DNA of 16,881 nucleotides from CAKOSP01 sp044432745 (GCA_044432745.1 JAWXUH010000013.1:1-16881); one strand, 5' to 3'. Positions 1 to 7,174 are shown, counted from the first letter of the stretch. Notes: generated by a model not told the origin, from the letters alone. Program-made: numbers and translations.

Positions 1-6
1 TTCATA

Positions 7-110
<104 letters not shown>

Positions 111-112
<2 letters not shown>

Positions 113-122
113 TTTTTTTTTT
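111..122 (+). terminator. T-run ending the rRNA transcript
   Basis: Twelve consecutive T follow directly on helix I of the 5S rRNA. The closing 5S stem with the T-run forms a typical intrinsic terminator for the rRNA operon. Confidence 0.6.
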
Positions 123-167
123 GGAAAAATTTGTTATTTTTATAAAATTAGGCATTTAGATGTTTCT

Positions 168-194
168 TAATAATATATATTTAATATATTATTA
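168..194 (+). promoter_or_regulatory. Perfect 11-bp hairpin just before the RBS of the CHAP hydrolase
   Basis: TAATAATATAT (168-178) and ATATATTATTA (184-194) are exact reverse complements around the 5-nt loop ATTTA. The hairpin ends one base before the G-run (196-201) that serves as the ribosome binding site for the ATG at 208. It could protect the mRNA 5' end or modulate translation. In such AT-rich DNA a chance palindrome is possible. Confidence 0.4.
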
Positions 195-207
195 TGGGGG
201 GATAAAA

Positions 208-984
208 ATGAATTTTATAAAAAGAACAACTGATCCAAATGTATCTAATAAATATTACATTCACACATCATGTAATGGAGTAAACAGTTGTATTTTAATA
301 AATAATTGCTCAGTTTTACCAAACTGTGTTGGTTATGCGTGGGGAAGAAGTTATGAGTTAATGAACTCAATGCCTTCTCTTTCAAGAGGTAATGCAGAGG
401 GATGGTATAACTATGATGATGGTTATAAAAGAGGTAATTTACCTAAATTAGGCGCAATTGCCTGCTGGAAATCAGGAAATATATCGTCAATTAGCGATGG
501 ATTAGGACACGTAGCAGTAGTCGAGGAAATATATTCAGATGGAGGTATATTAGTATCGAATAGTGCATACGGTGGACTTAGATTTTATACAAAAAAAATA
601 CCTAATAATTATTATTTCGGCACTGGATTTGAATTTCAAGGATTTATATATTTACCTGTAGATTTTACAATAGAGAATATAAAAGCAAACGAAGAAATAG
701 CAAAAGAAGTTTTGCAAGGATTATGGGGTAATAACCCAGAGAGAAAAATAAAACTTGAGGCAGCAGGATATGATTACGAAGTTATTCAAAATTTAGTAAA
801 TATAATGTTAACAAAAACTGAGGTAACAGATGTTATTTACACTGTTAAATCTGGTGATACATTATCGTCTATAGCAAAAAAATATAACGTACAGTGGTTA
901 TCAATATACAACGAAAACAAAAGTATTATTGGTAGCAATCCAAATTTAATAAAACCAGGTCAAAAACTTATAATTAAACTGTAG
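208..984 (+). CDS. CHAP-domain peptidoglycan hydrolase with CW_7 and LysM wall-binding modules
   Basis: Endolysin-like enzyme of 258 residues that should cut peptidoglycan as an amidase or endopeptidase. The CHAP domain spans about residues 15-150, with catalytic Cys40 in the motif NCVGYAW, His101 in GHVAVVE, and a likely third residue at Asn118 (SNSAYGG). Residues about 160-198 match the CW_7 (Cpl-7) muropeptide-binding repeat (AKEVLQGLWGN, ERK, AAGYDY, IQNLVN). Residues 209-258 form one LysM domain (YTVKSGDTLSSIAKKY ... IKPGQKLIIKL). The start at 208 is chosen over the in-frame ATG at 160 because a six-G Shine-Dalgarno-like run lies 6 nt upstream of it, and the family begins near here. No signal peptide is visible, as in phage endolysins, so export would need a holin, lysis or another route. 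No other phage genes are nearby. It may be a domesticated lysin or autolysin. Confidence 0.88.
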   Translation: MNFIKRTTDPNVSNKYYIHTSCNGVNSCILINNCSVLPNCVGYAWGRSYELMNSMPSLSRGNAEGWYNYDDGYKRGNLPKLGAIACWKSGNISSISDGLGHVAVVEEIYSDGGILVSNSAYGGLRFYTKKIPNNYYFGTGFEFQGFIYLPVDFTIENIKANEEIAKEVLQGLWGNNPERKIKLEAAGYDYEVIQNLVNIMLTKTEVTDVIYTVKSGDTLSSIAKKYNVQWLSIYNENKSIIGSNPNLIKPGQKLIIKL

Positions 985-986
985 TT

Positions 987-1011
987 ATATAAAAGAATCA
1001 AGGTTTTATAT
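987..1011 (+). terminator. Weak hairpin after the CHAP hydrolase gene
   Basis: ATATAAAA (987-994) pairs with TTTTATAT (1004-1011) around a 9-nt loop immediately after the stop codon. No good T-run follows, so termination would be leaky. Confidence 0.35.
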
Positions 1012-1032
1012 CTATTTTATGTGTAGATTATG

Positions 1033-1041
1033 TGTTATAAT
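1033..1041 (+). promoter_or_regulatory. Extended -10 promoter of the Mur ligase-like gene
   Basis: TGTTATAAT matches an extended -10 box (TGn plus TATAAT). No convincing -35 box is seen at the usual spacing. Transcription would begin near 1048, just before the ribosome binding site at 1056. This argues for the ATG at 1068 rather than the ATG at 1050. Confidence 0.5.
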
Positions 1042-1067
1042 ATTTAAGGATGAATGGAGTTTTTTTT

Positions 1068-2402
1068 ATGAAAATATCTTTAAATAAACTGACGGAAATA
1101 ACAACTGTAATTTCTACTAACAATGTAAAAAAAGATGAAACTTTTGATTATGTTAGGATAACAAAAATTTTCAATGATGAATTTTTTTTGTCTGCAAATA
1201 ATCCTTTGTTTATTCCAATGTATATCGATTCTAATTCATTTTTAGAAGGTTGGTATATAGATGAAATTGATAATAGAAAATATATAAATGATTACATAAA
1301 TAAATTTGGTAAAAAAGTTGTGTATTTAATAGATTCTTATACTGAAAAATTACTTAGTACAGATTGTAAATATATAGTAGTGCAAGATTTAAAACAAACT
1401 ATAAATAACCTTACTAATTTGGCGATATCAAATTTTGAAGGAAAGAAGATATTGGTTACTGGATCAGTTGGAAAAACAACGTTAGCAGGACTAATAGAAG
1501 AAGTGATTGATGACAATGTTTATAGAATTTATAGCAAAAGAATTACTCCATTAAACTTCGCATCACATATGATAAATCATATTGACAATTCTGTGAAATA
1601 TCTAGTAATGGAATCTGCTTTGTATAGAGAATTTCATGTTGAATATTATTCTAAATTATTAAAACCTGATATAGGGGTTATAATTAATATTTTGCCAGCT
1701 CATTTAGGTGTTGATAATATGAATACTTTGGACGATTTGTTAGCTAGCAAAGCAAGATTATTATTGCATTCATCTAATGTTATAGTTAATATGATGGATG
1801 AAAATATTTCAAAATTAACGTTTGACGATAATGTTATCAAACTTGAAAATAGATTAATAGGTAATCATTCAATAAATAAAATAGTAAGTGTAAAGGAAAT
1901 AAGACAAGATTTAATACCTTTTGTGGAAACAAAATTATCAAAATTACAGAACCAATTAGCATTTGAAGTTGGTAAATTACTTGAAATTAATACGGAATTA
2001 ATTAAAGAAAGAATAAATAATTATAAACCTGTAGAAATGAGGTTGATAAAAGCAAATTTTAATGATAGAGAAGTTATTTTTTGCGGAGAAGTTTCTACTG
2101 TACCTAGAATAATTGAACTAGCTAGTCATGATTATTCTAATTGTGTACTTGTACTAAGAATGCTCACTATCGACGGAGAAAATGAATATGATTTTAAACC
2201 TTTGATGGATATTTTTTCTAACTTTGATAAAGTATATTTATTCAACGACATACACGAAAAATCTTTATTTGATCATGACAACGTAGAAATTGTTAATAAT
2301 CATTCTTTTATAGAAGATATAGATCTAAATACGAAAATTATTTATCATCATGGAAGTTATTATCGTAAAAAATTTATACCTATAGATGATAGAATTATAT
2401 AG
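1068..2402 (+). CDS. MurF-like Mur ligase family protein
   Basis: ATP-dependent peptide-ligase fold of 444 residues. Residues about 25-125 resemble a MurF N-terminal substrate domain. Residues 128-260 are the central ATPase domain, with P-loop GSVGKTT at 132-138, acidic Glu182 in VMESALYRE, His212 in AHLG, and Lys228 in SKARLL at the position of the carbamoylated lysine of Mur ligases. The C-terminal third holds the equivalent of the Mur domain C (EMRLI near 340). However, the MurF signature DDsYNANP is replaced by a sequence reading FCGEVSTVPR. True MurF is therefore uncertain, and the substrate may be another amino acid or muropeptide. The ATG at 1068 has GGAG at 1056-1059. An in-frame ATG at 1050 has its only SD-like bases abutting it. 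The alpha/beta hydrolase gene starts 11 nt downstream, so the two are probably one operon. Confidence 0.8.
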   Translation: MKISLNKLTEITTVISTNNVKKDETFDYVRITKIFNDEFFLSANNPLFIPMYIDSNSFLEGWYIDEIDNRKYINDYINKFGKKVVYLIDSYTEKLLSTDCKYIVVQDLKQTINNLTNLAISNFEGKKILVTGSVGKTTLAGLIEEVIDDNVYRIYSKRITPLNFASHMINHIDNSVKYLVMESALYREFHVEYYSKLLKPDIGVIINILPAHLGVDNMNTLDDLLASKARLLLHSSNVIVNMMDENISKLTFDDNVIKLENRLIGNHSINKIVSVKEIRQDLIPFVETKLSKLQNQLAFEVGKLLEINTELIKERINNYKPVEMRLIKANFNDREVIFCGEVSTVPRIIELASHDYSNCVLVLRMLTIDGENEYDFKPLMDIFSNFDKVYLFNDIHEKSLFDHDNVEIVNNHSFIEDIDLNTKIIYHHGSYYRKKFIPIDDRII

Positions 2403-2413
2403 AGGAGAAACGT

Positions 2414-3115
2414 ATGAAAAAAATATTATTATTACATGGATGGAATTATAAAAATTATAATCATATATTAAAAGACAAAGATGCTTGGCATAATAGAACA
2501 AATTTTGTGAAAATGTTAGAAAAAAAATATCAAGTCCATAAAATTGATATGCCTGGTTTTGGTTTATGTGAAACACCAAATTCTAAAGGTTGGAATTTAG
2601 ATGATTACACAAATTATATATTTACGTATATAACAGAAAATAATTTAAAAATAGATTATATAATCGGTTATTCTTTTGGAGGAGCAGTTGCAATAAATTA
2701 TAAAAATACAATCAATAAGAAGCAAAAATTGATATTACTTTCTCCAGCTATAATAAGAAATCAAAAAAAATCTAAAACTTTTTTAAAAACACCAAAGTTC
2801 ATAGATCCTATAAGAAATGTTTTACGTAATGCATATGTAATAAAAGTAAAGAAAACTAACGAAATGGTGTATGGAAACAAATTTTTACGTAATACTTATC
2901 AATCAATTGTTAGAGTTGATCTTTTAGATGTTGTATCGTCATTTAACAAATCTGAATATAGAATTATATATGGTTCTTTAGATAATATGGTTAAACCTAA
3001 TACTGTGAAAAAATTATTAGAAGACAATGTTATAATGATAGAAGGTGCAGGTCACGATATTGCCAATACCAATACAGAGGAACTTGTAGAGAATATTAAT
3101 AAGTTTATTTCGTAA
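2414..3115 (+). CDS. Alpha/beta hydrolase paired with the Mur ligase-like gene
   Basis: Serine hydrolase of 233 residues with the alpha/beta-hydrolase fold. The oxyanion region is LLLHGW (residues 5-10). The nucleophile is Ser87 in the elbow GYSFGG, the acid Asp190 in YGSLDNMV, and the base His214 in GAGHDI. A short lid replaces the usual cap around residues 112-175, rich in Lys and Arg. No signal peptide or membrane segment is present, so it should be cytosolic. A strong Shine-Dalgarno GAGGAGA lies just before the ATG at 2414, only 11 nt after the Mur ligase-like stop codon. The coupling suggests an ester or amide substrate connected with a peptidoglycan precursor, but this is inference from position. 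The family is too broad to name a substrate. Confidence 0.85.
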   Translation: MKKILLLHGWNYKNYNHILKDKDAWHNRTNFVKMLEKKYQVHKIDMPGFGLCETPNSKGWNLDDYTNYIFTYITENNLKIDYIIGYSFGGAVAINYKNTINKKQKLILLSPAIIRNQKKSKTFLKTPKFIDPIRNVLRNAYVIKVKKTNEMVYGNKFLRNTYQSIVRVDLLDVVSSFNKSEYRIIYGSLDNMVKPNTVKKLLEDNVIMIEGAGHDIANTNTEELVENINKFIS

Positions 3116-3122
3116 CATATAG

Positions 3123-3143
3123 GAGTTTTAAACTCTTTTTTTT
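3123..3143 (+). terminator. Terminator after the Mur ligase/hydrolase unit
   Basis: GAGTTT (3123-3128) and AAACTC (3130-3135) form a short inverted repeat followed by eight T (3136-3143). The stem is short, so efficiency may be modest. Confidence 0.55.
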
Positions 3144-3173
3144 GTAAAATAATAATTTTATTACTTATTTCAG

Positions 3174-3202
3174 TTTACTTATTATCGTTTTTATTTTATA
3201 AT
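3174..3202 (+). promoter_or_regulatory. Candidate promoter of the tsaE operon
   Basis: TTTACT (3174-3179) and TATAAT (3197-3202) are separated by 17 nt. Transcription would begin near 3209, leaving a very short leader carrying only GGTGAG (3209-3214). This rules out the upstream TTG codon at 3207 as the start of tsaE and supports the ATG at 3219. Confidence 0.45.
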
Positions 3203-3218
3203 TTATTTGGTGAGATTA

Positions 3219-3668
3219 ATGGAATATAAATACATATCTGCTAATGTTAAAGATACTATAATATTGGCTCAAAATATTGAAAGCGAAAAATTTGAAAACA
3301 TGGTCATTTGTTTAAATGGTGATCTGGGAAGTGGTAAAACTTTATTTGCAAAAGCTTTTGCAAGTTCTTTAAGCATTAAAGAAAATATAACTAGTCCTAC
3401 TTTTAATATTGTTAAAGAGTATGATAACGGTGAAATGCCTTTAGCGCATATGGATGTATATAGACTTAATGAAAATAACGAATTTGGTATAGAGGACTAT
3501 TTTAACAAGGGTTCAATTTGTTTAATAGAGTGGGCAGAATATGTTCAAGATAGATTACCTAGTGAAAGATTAGAACTTAATTTTATTATGATTGATGAAA
3601 CTGTAAGAAAAATTGTAATCAAGGCTTACGGAGAAAAATACATAAGTTTATGTGAGTCGGTATTATAA
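3219..3668 (+). CDS. tsaE: tRNA threonylcarbamoyladenosine biosynthesis ATPase TsaE
   Basis: P-loop ATPase of 149 residues that works with TsaB and TsaD to make t6A at position 37 of ANN-decoding tRNAs. Walker A is GDLGSGKT (34-41). SPTF (59-62), HMDVYRL (77-83) and the IEW motif (103-105) are family hallmarks. The length is normal for TsaE. The ATG at 3219 follows GGTGAG by 4 nt. The gene overlaps tsaB by one base (TAATG), which indicates translational coupling within the t6A cluster. The carbamoyl-AMP synthase TsaC/TsaC2 is not in this window. Confidence 0.97.
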   Translation: MEYKYISANVKDTIILAQNIESEKFENMVICLNGDLGSGKTLFAKAFASSLSIKENITSPTFNIVKEYDNGEMPLAHMDVYRLNENNEFGIEDYFNKGSICLIEWAEYVQDRLPSERLELNFIMIDETVRKIVIKAYGEKYISLCESVL

Positions 3669-4219
3669 TGAAGAATTTATATATTAATACATGTGGAAAA
3701 GACGTAATAATAAAATATTTTAAAAAGACTTCTATTATTAGCGAGGAAACTGTTGTTGGTCAAAAGTCGAATAGTCAATTTATAATGCCTAGTATAAAAA
3801 AAGTATTGGATGGGCAAATTCCCGAAGGAATAGTAGTTGTAGTAGGTCCAGGTTCATTTACTGGCGTAAGATTAGGTGTTACTATAGCAAAAACGTTTGC
3901 TTATATAAAAAATATACCTATTAGAACTGTTACATCATTAGATGAAATAGCTATATCAGTAAATTCAAAGGAAAAAAATGTAGCAATAGTTGAAAACAAT
4001 GGTTATTTTGTAGGTACATATGACTCTGATAATTTATTAATCAAGGAATTAGAGTATTTATCTAATGAAGAATTTAGTATTGCTAATAAAGATAATAAAT
4101 ACTTTGTTACTACAGAAATTAGGTACGATAAAGTGATGAGTTTTGCTTTAAAAAAAGAACCAGAAAATCCTCATACCATAAAACCAATTTATGTTAAAAA
4201 AATTGAGGTTTTAAAGTGA
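3668..4219 (+). CDS. tsaB: tRNA threonylcarbamoyladenosine biosynthesis protein TsaB
   Basis: ASKHA-fold partner of TsaD in the bacterial t6A complex, 183 residues. The diagnostic motif GPGSFTGVRLGV lies at residues 60-71, followed by the region ending TSLDEIAIS (about 89-97). The family is usually about 220-240 residues. Here the C-terminal subdomain is clearly shortened, but the protein ends with the usual PIYVKK-type tail, so it looks compact rather than broken. It starts on the last base of the tsaE stop codon and overlaps rimI by four bases (GTGA). Confidence 0.95.
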   Translation: MKNLYINTCGKDVIIKYFKKTSIISEETVVGQKSNSQFIMPSIKKVLDGQIPEGIVVVVGPGSFTGVRLGVTIAKTFAYIKNIPIRTVTSLDEIAISVNSKEKNVAIVENNGYFVGTYDSDNLLIKELEYLSNEEFSIANKDNKYFVTTEIRYDKVMSFALKKEPENPHTIKPIYVKKIEVLK

Positions 4220-4626
4220 TATGTGAGGCAACTGAAGAAGATTTTGATTATATTTACAAATTAGGTAATCATTGTTTTGATAATTTTTCTAATACTATTA
4301 ATCTAAAATCATATAAGGAATCTAGTTATAATTATATATACCTATATAAAGAAAATAATATAAATATGGGATTTATAATAATAAACAAAATAGAAGACGA
4401 GATAGAAATTATAGACATAGCTGTTGAAGAAAAATACAGAAATAAAAAAATAGGATTAAAACTTTGTGATTTTATTATACAAATTAATGAAGGAAAATTT
4501 TTTTTAGAAGTAAACGTTAATAATACAGCAGCTATTGGTTTATATAAAAAAATGAAATTTAATATAATTGGAAAGCGCGATAAGTATTATCAAAATGGCG
4601 ATGATGCCTACATAATGGAAAGGTGA
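4216..4626 (+). CDS. rimI: Ribosomal protein S18-alanine N-acetyltransferase family (RimI-like GNAT)
   Basis: GNAT acetyltransferase of 136 residues. The acetyl-CoA binding loop is IAVEEKYRNKKIG (68-80), a slightly unusual form of the Q/RxxGxG/A motif. Motif B contains LEVNVNNTAAIGLYKKMKF (97-115) and IGKRDKYY (118-125), typical of RimI. The start is GTG at 4216, inside the tsaB stop codon, with GAGG at about 4204-4207. Its place between tsaB and tsaD is the classic arrangement in Firmicutes. The substrate assignment (N-terminus of ribosomal protein S18, or TsaD in some lineages) rests on family and position. Confidence 0.9.
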   Translation: MICEATEEDFDYIYKLGNHCFDNFSNTINLKSYKESSYNYIYLYKENNINMGFIIINKIEDEIEIIDIAVEEKYRNKKIGLKLCDFIIQINEGKFFLEVNVNNTAAIGLYKKMKFNIIGKRDKYYQNGDDAYIMER

Positions 4627-4629
4627 AAA

Positions 4630-5634
4630 ATGAAAGACGTATATATATTGTCAGTAGAGACAACATGTGATGAAACAAGTGTTGCTATTGTTAAAAATGG
4701 AAAAGAAGTAATAGCTGATACAATTTTATCTCAAATGGACGTACACGCAGAATATGGAGGAGTTGTACCAGAAATAGCTTCTAGAATGCATACTGAAAAC
4801 ATAACTCTTGTTTTAGAACAAACTTTGAAGCTATCAAAAATATCTCTTGATCAGATAGATGCTGTTGCAGTTTCTTACGCTCCTGGTTTGATGGGATCAT
4901 TACTTGTTGGTATTGAATTTGCAAAAACGGTTTCATTTTTGTTAGAAAAACCTTTGATTAAGGTTAACCACTTGATAGGTCATATATATGCATCTAAATT
5001 AGAACAAGATTTTTCGTATCCAGCTTTAGCTTTAATAGTAAGTGGCGGTCATACTGATTTAGTAATTATGCATGATGATTATGAATTTGAAACTCTTGGT
5101 AAAACTTTGGATGATGCTATTGGTGAATCATTTGATAAAGTAGCAAGAATACTTGGAATTCCTTATCCAGGAGGTCCTGGAATAGAAAGATTAGCATTAA
5201 CAGGCGAAGCATCTTATATTTTACCTTTAGCTCTTAATGATGACAGTTATAATTTTAGTTATAGTGGTTTAAAAAGTTCAGTAATAAATTTAGTTCATAA
5301 TACAAGAAGCAGAGGAGAAGAAATTAATTCTGCAGATCTTGCTTGTAGCTTTCAATCTATAGCAGTTAAACAACTTACTAACAAATTAGATTTAGCTTTA
5401 AAAAATACTGAGATAAAAAATGTAATAGTAGCAGGAGGAGTTTCTGCAAATAATTATTTAAGAGAAGAGGTTAAATGTACATGTGAAGAAAATGGAGCAC
5501 AATTATTAGTTCCAAGTTTTAAATATTGTACAGACAATGCTGCAATGATAGGAGCAGCTGCTTATCCATTGTATGTGAAAAAACAGTTTACAACATTAGC
5601 ATTGAACGGTGTTAGTAGTATTGAAACTTTTTGA
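4630..5634 (+). CDS. tsaD: tRNA N6-adenosine threonylcarbamoyltransferase TsaD
   Basis: Catalytic subunit of t6A synthesis, 334 residues, full length. It transfers the threonylcarbamoyl group from the AMP derivative to A37. Visible motifs are SVETTCDETSVA (8-19), the metal-binding His114 and His118 in NHLIGHIYA, SGGHTDL (138-144), GKTLDDAIGESFDKVAR (157-173), GGVSANNYLR (269-278) and the metal-binding Asp302 in TDNAAMIG. AGGTGA precedes the ATG at 4630, three bases after the rimI stop. The gene ends in TGA, which shows that TGA is a stop codon here. The tmRNA promoter begins 11 nt after it. Confidence 0.98.
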   Translation: MKDVYILSVETTCDETSVAIVKNGKEVIADTILSQMDVHAEYGGVVPEIASRMHTENITLVLEQTLKLSKISLDQIDAVAVSYAPGLMGSLLVGIEFAKTVSFLLEKPLIKVNHLIGHIYASKLEQDFSYPALALIVSGGHTDLVIMHDDYEFETLGKTLDDAIGESFDKVARILGIPYPGGPGIERLALTGEASYILPLALNDDSYNFSYSGLKSSVINLVHNTRSRGEEINSADLACSFQSIAVKQLTNKLDLALKNTEIKNVIVAGGVSANNYLREEVKCTCEENGAQLLVPSFKYCTDNAAMIGAAAYPLYVKKQFTTLALNGVSSIETF

Positions 5635-5645
5635 TTTTAAGTTTT

Positions 5646-5673
5646 TTGACATATTATAAAATTATGTTATAAT
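5646..5673 (+). promoter_or_regulatory. Strong promoter of the tmRNA gene
   Basis: A perfect -35 TTGACA (5646-5651), a 16-nt spacer and a perfect extended -10 TGTTATAAT (-10 box 5668-5673) place the transcription start within a base or two of the mature tmRNA 5' G at 5682. It is the most consensus-like promoter in the window. Confidence 0.9.
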
Positions 5674-5681
5674 TACTTTAT

Positions 5682-6030
5682 GGGGCAGCATGGTTTCGAC
5701 ATGTATTAGTGAGCATGATGGCAAGTAGTTGACGAACTATAAACGCAATAAAAAATTAAATAACGAAACTAATTTCAGTTTCGCTCCTTCATACGCTTAA
5801 TTAGCGTGGAGCTCTTCTTATAAGATTTTTTTTATAGGTTTTATTAGAGGATAATATATATAAAATATAAATCGGAGTATGTTTGTGGCTTCGATTCGAA
5901 TTTTAATAAACTTACTTTTAACAAGGTGTGTTTAAGCCATATTAAAAGGACATTTTAAATTAGACTAAACTTGTAGAGGTTGTGACTTTCGGTATATTGG
6001 ACAGGAGTTCGATTCTCCTCTGCTCCACCA
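5682..6030 (+). ncRNA. ssrA: Transfer-messenger RNA (tmRNA)
   Basis: Rescues stalled ribosomes and tags the unfinished protein for degradation. The tRNA-like acceptor stem pairs GGGGCAG (5682-5688) with CTGCTCC (6020-6026), followed by A and encoded CCA (6028-6030). The third pair is G-U, the alanyl-tRNA synthetase identity element. The conserved GGTTTCGAC lies at 5692-5700. The T arm is AGGAG-TTCGATT-CTCCT (6003-6019). The tag frame ends at TAA 5798-5800 and reads approximately NNETNFSFAPSYA (from 5759, resume codon approximate). The stop codon lies in the loop of a stem formed by 5783-5796 and 5804-5812, as in known tmRNAs. The interior pseudoknots are AT-rich and were not resolved by eye. 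Confidence 0.96.
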
Positions 6031-6046
6031 TAAATGTTTAAAATAA

Positions 6047-6096
6047 AATAAATAATTGCTTAATTTATATAAATTAAGTTAATTGTTTATTTTTTT
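6047..6096 (+). terminator. tmRNA terminator
   Basis: A 10-bp palindrome (CTTAATTTAT at 6059-6068 with its complement at 6069-6078) sits inside a longer interrupted stem, AATAAATAATT (6047-6057) against AATTGTTTATT (6081-6091). A run of seven T follows (6090-6096). It lies 17 nt after the CCA end. Confidence 0.7.
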
Positions 6097-6145
6097 AATT
6101 GCTTATTTTTTTAAAATATTATAAAATAGTTTTGGGTGAGAAAAA

Positions 6146-6598
6146 ATGAGCGACATTGAAAAGAAGGTTTACACATATATTGGAGAAAATCCAGGATCGG
6201 TAGCATGGAGAATTCACAAACATTGTAAAATAATTCAAAAACATCTTAATGAGGATGAAGAAGTACTATTCGCATTTGTAGGTCAAAAAAACGATGAATT
6301 TTACAATATATTTACAACTGCTGTATTGGTATTAACTGATCAAAGGTTAATGATAGCACAAAAAAGAGTATTATTTGGATATTTTTTTAAATCAATTACT
6401 ACAGAAATGTTTAATGATTTATCTGTGTATTCAGGATTATTTTGGGGAAAAGTTAAAATTGATACTGTTAAAGAAACAGTTGTGTTGTCAAATGTATCTA
6501 AAAAAGGTTTAGACGATATTGAATCTAACATTACTTTGCATATGATGAGGAACGAAGACAATAATAGAACTAAGGAAAAAAAGAAAAATAATAAATAG
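6146..6598 (+). CDS. Bacterial PH-domain protein (bPH family)
   Basis: Protein of 150 residues. A helical N-terminal segment (1-35) precedes a pleckstrin-homology-like barrel (about 36-133). Its recognisable core is the strand pair around VLVLTDQRLMIAQK (60-73), the 'loves to convert to TDkRl' signature of bacterial PH families. The C-terminus is a very basic tail (RTKEKKKNNK). There is no signal peptide or membrane segment. The role of these domains is mostly unknown: some bind membranes or partner proteins. GGTGAG lies 6 nt before the ATG. A weak candidate promoter (TTGCTT 6099-6104, TAAAAT 6122-6127) precedes it, and a terminator directly follows, so it is probably monocistronic. Confidence 0.75.
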   Translation: MSDIEKKVYTYIGENPGSVAWRIHKHCKIIQKHLNEDEEVLFAFVGQKNDEFYNIFTTAVLVLTDQRLMIAQKRVLFGYFFKSITTEMFNDLSVYSGLFWGKVKIDTVKETVVLSNVSKKGLDDIESNITLHMMRNEDNNRTKEKKKNNK

Positions 6599-6622
6599 GG
6601 ATAGTACCTATTTTTTTTTTTT
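6593..6622 (+). terminator. Strong terminator overlapping the PH-domain gene's stop codon
   Basis: AAATAGG (6593-6599) pairs perfectly with CCTATTT (6607-6613) around a 7-nt loop, and the T-run extends from 6611 to 6622. The left arm includes the TAG stop codon. Confidence 0.85.
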
Positions 6623-6667
6623 CACTTTTTTTAAAAATATACATATTTTACTTTAGGAAGTGATATT

Positions 6668-7126
6668 ATGTTTGATAGATATAAAGTAAAAAAAGATGAT
6701 ACATTATCATTAATAGCAAAAAAATTTGATACTACAGAAGACTATTTGAAGAGTATAAATGATTTGTATTATGTTTCAAATTTGACAAATGGAATGGATA
6801 TTATAGTTCCAAAAAATAAAGATAAGTACTACGATGTCATAAAAATTAATAATCCAGGTTCAGTTAGCAATATTTCAGAACAAGTCAATGTAAATCCTAA
6901 ACTTTTTGCTAGTATGAATGGTTTGGATATACAAGATTATATATATAAGAACCAAGAGGTGTTAGTACCTAAAAAAAACTATAGTTACTACATTACTAGT
7001 GAAGGCGATACACTACAATCCATATCTGAAATTTTTGATATATCAAAAAATAGATTATTATCTCAAAACGAAGTTATTTATCTTTTAGCTGATCAAATTA
7101 TAGTTAATAAAAAAATAAAAGAATAA
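6668..7126 (+). CDS. Protein made of three LysM-like repeats
   Basis: Protein of 152 residues consisting almost entirely of LysM modules. The first (about 4-49) is canonical: YKVKKDDTLSLIAKKFDTT ending NGMDIIVPK. The second (about 55-102) is degenerate, lacking the GDT motif but keeping NISEQVNVNPKLFASMNG and NQEVLVPK. The third (about 106-149) has SEGDTLQSISEIFDIS. LysM binds N-acetylglucosamine polymers, mainly peptidoglycan. There is no signal peptide, membrane segment or enzymatic domain, so it may be exported by an unusual route or act inside the cell, as the sporulation-coat LysM proteins do. AGGAAGTGA precedes the ATG at 6668. Function beyond glycan binding is not predictable. Confidence 0.82.
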   Translation: MFDRYKVKKDDTLSLIAKKFDTTEDYLKSINDLYYVSNLTNGMDIIVPKNKDKYYDVIKINNPGSVSNISEQVNVNPKLFASMNGLDIQDYIYKNQEVLVPKKNYSYYITSEGDTLQSISEIFDISKNRLLSQNEVIYLLADQIIVNKKIKE

Positions 7127-7139
7127 ATTGAATGTATTT

Positions 7140-7174
7140 AAATAAACACTTAAATCAAAAAAAATTGTTTATTT
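7140..7174 (+). terminator. Possible weak terminator after the LysM gene
   Basis: AAATAAACA (7140-7148) and TGTTTATTT (7166-7174) are exact reverse complements with a 17-nt A-rich loop. The following sequence is T-rich but interrupted by A. Confidence 0.4.

Noticed and set aside
160..207. Earlier ATG for the CHAP hydrolase at 160
   Set aside because: It has no Shine-Dalgarno, and the added residues come from the hairpin region and match no domain.
208..984. Prophage remnant around the endolysin-like gene
   Set aside because: No holin, terminase, portal, integrase or attachment repeats are visible on either side; neighbours are rRNA and chromosomal genes.
2325..2579. Minus-strand ORFs inside the Mur ligase, hydrolase, PH-domain, flavoprotein and adhesin genes
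   Set aside because: They are low-complexity shadows of AT-rich coding DNA without ribosome binding sites or domains.
3219..5634. Mycoplasma-style genetic code (UGA as tryptophan)
   Set aside because: TGA cleanly ends tsaB, rimI and tsaD at the expected family lengths, and tryptophan is coded by TGG throughout.
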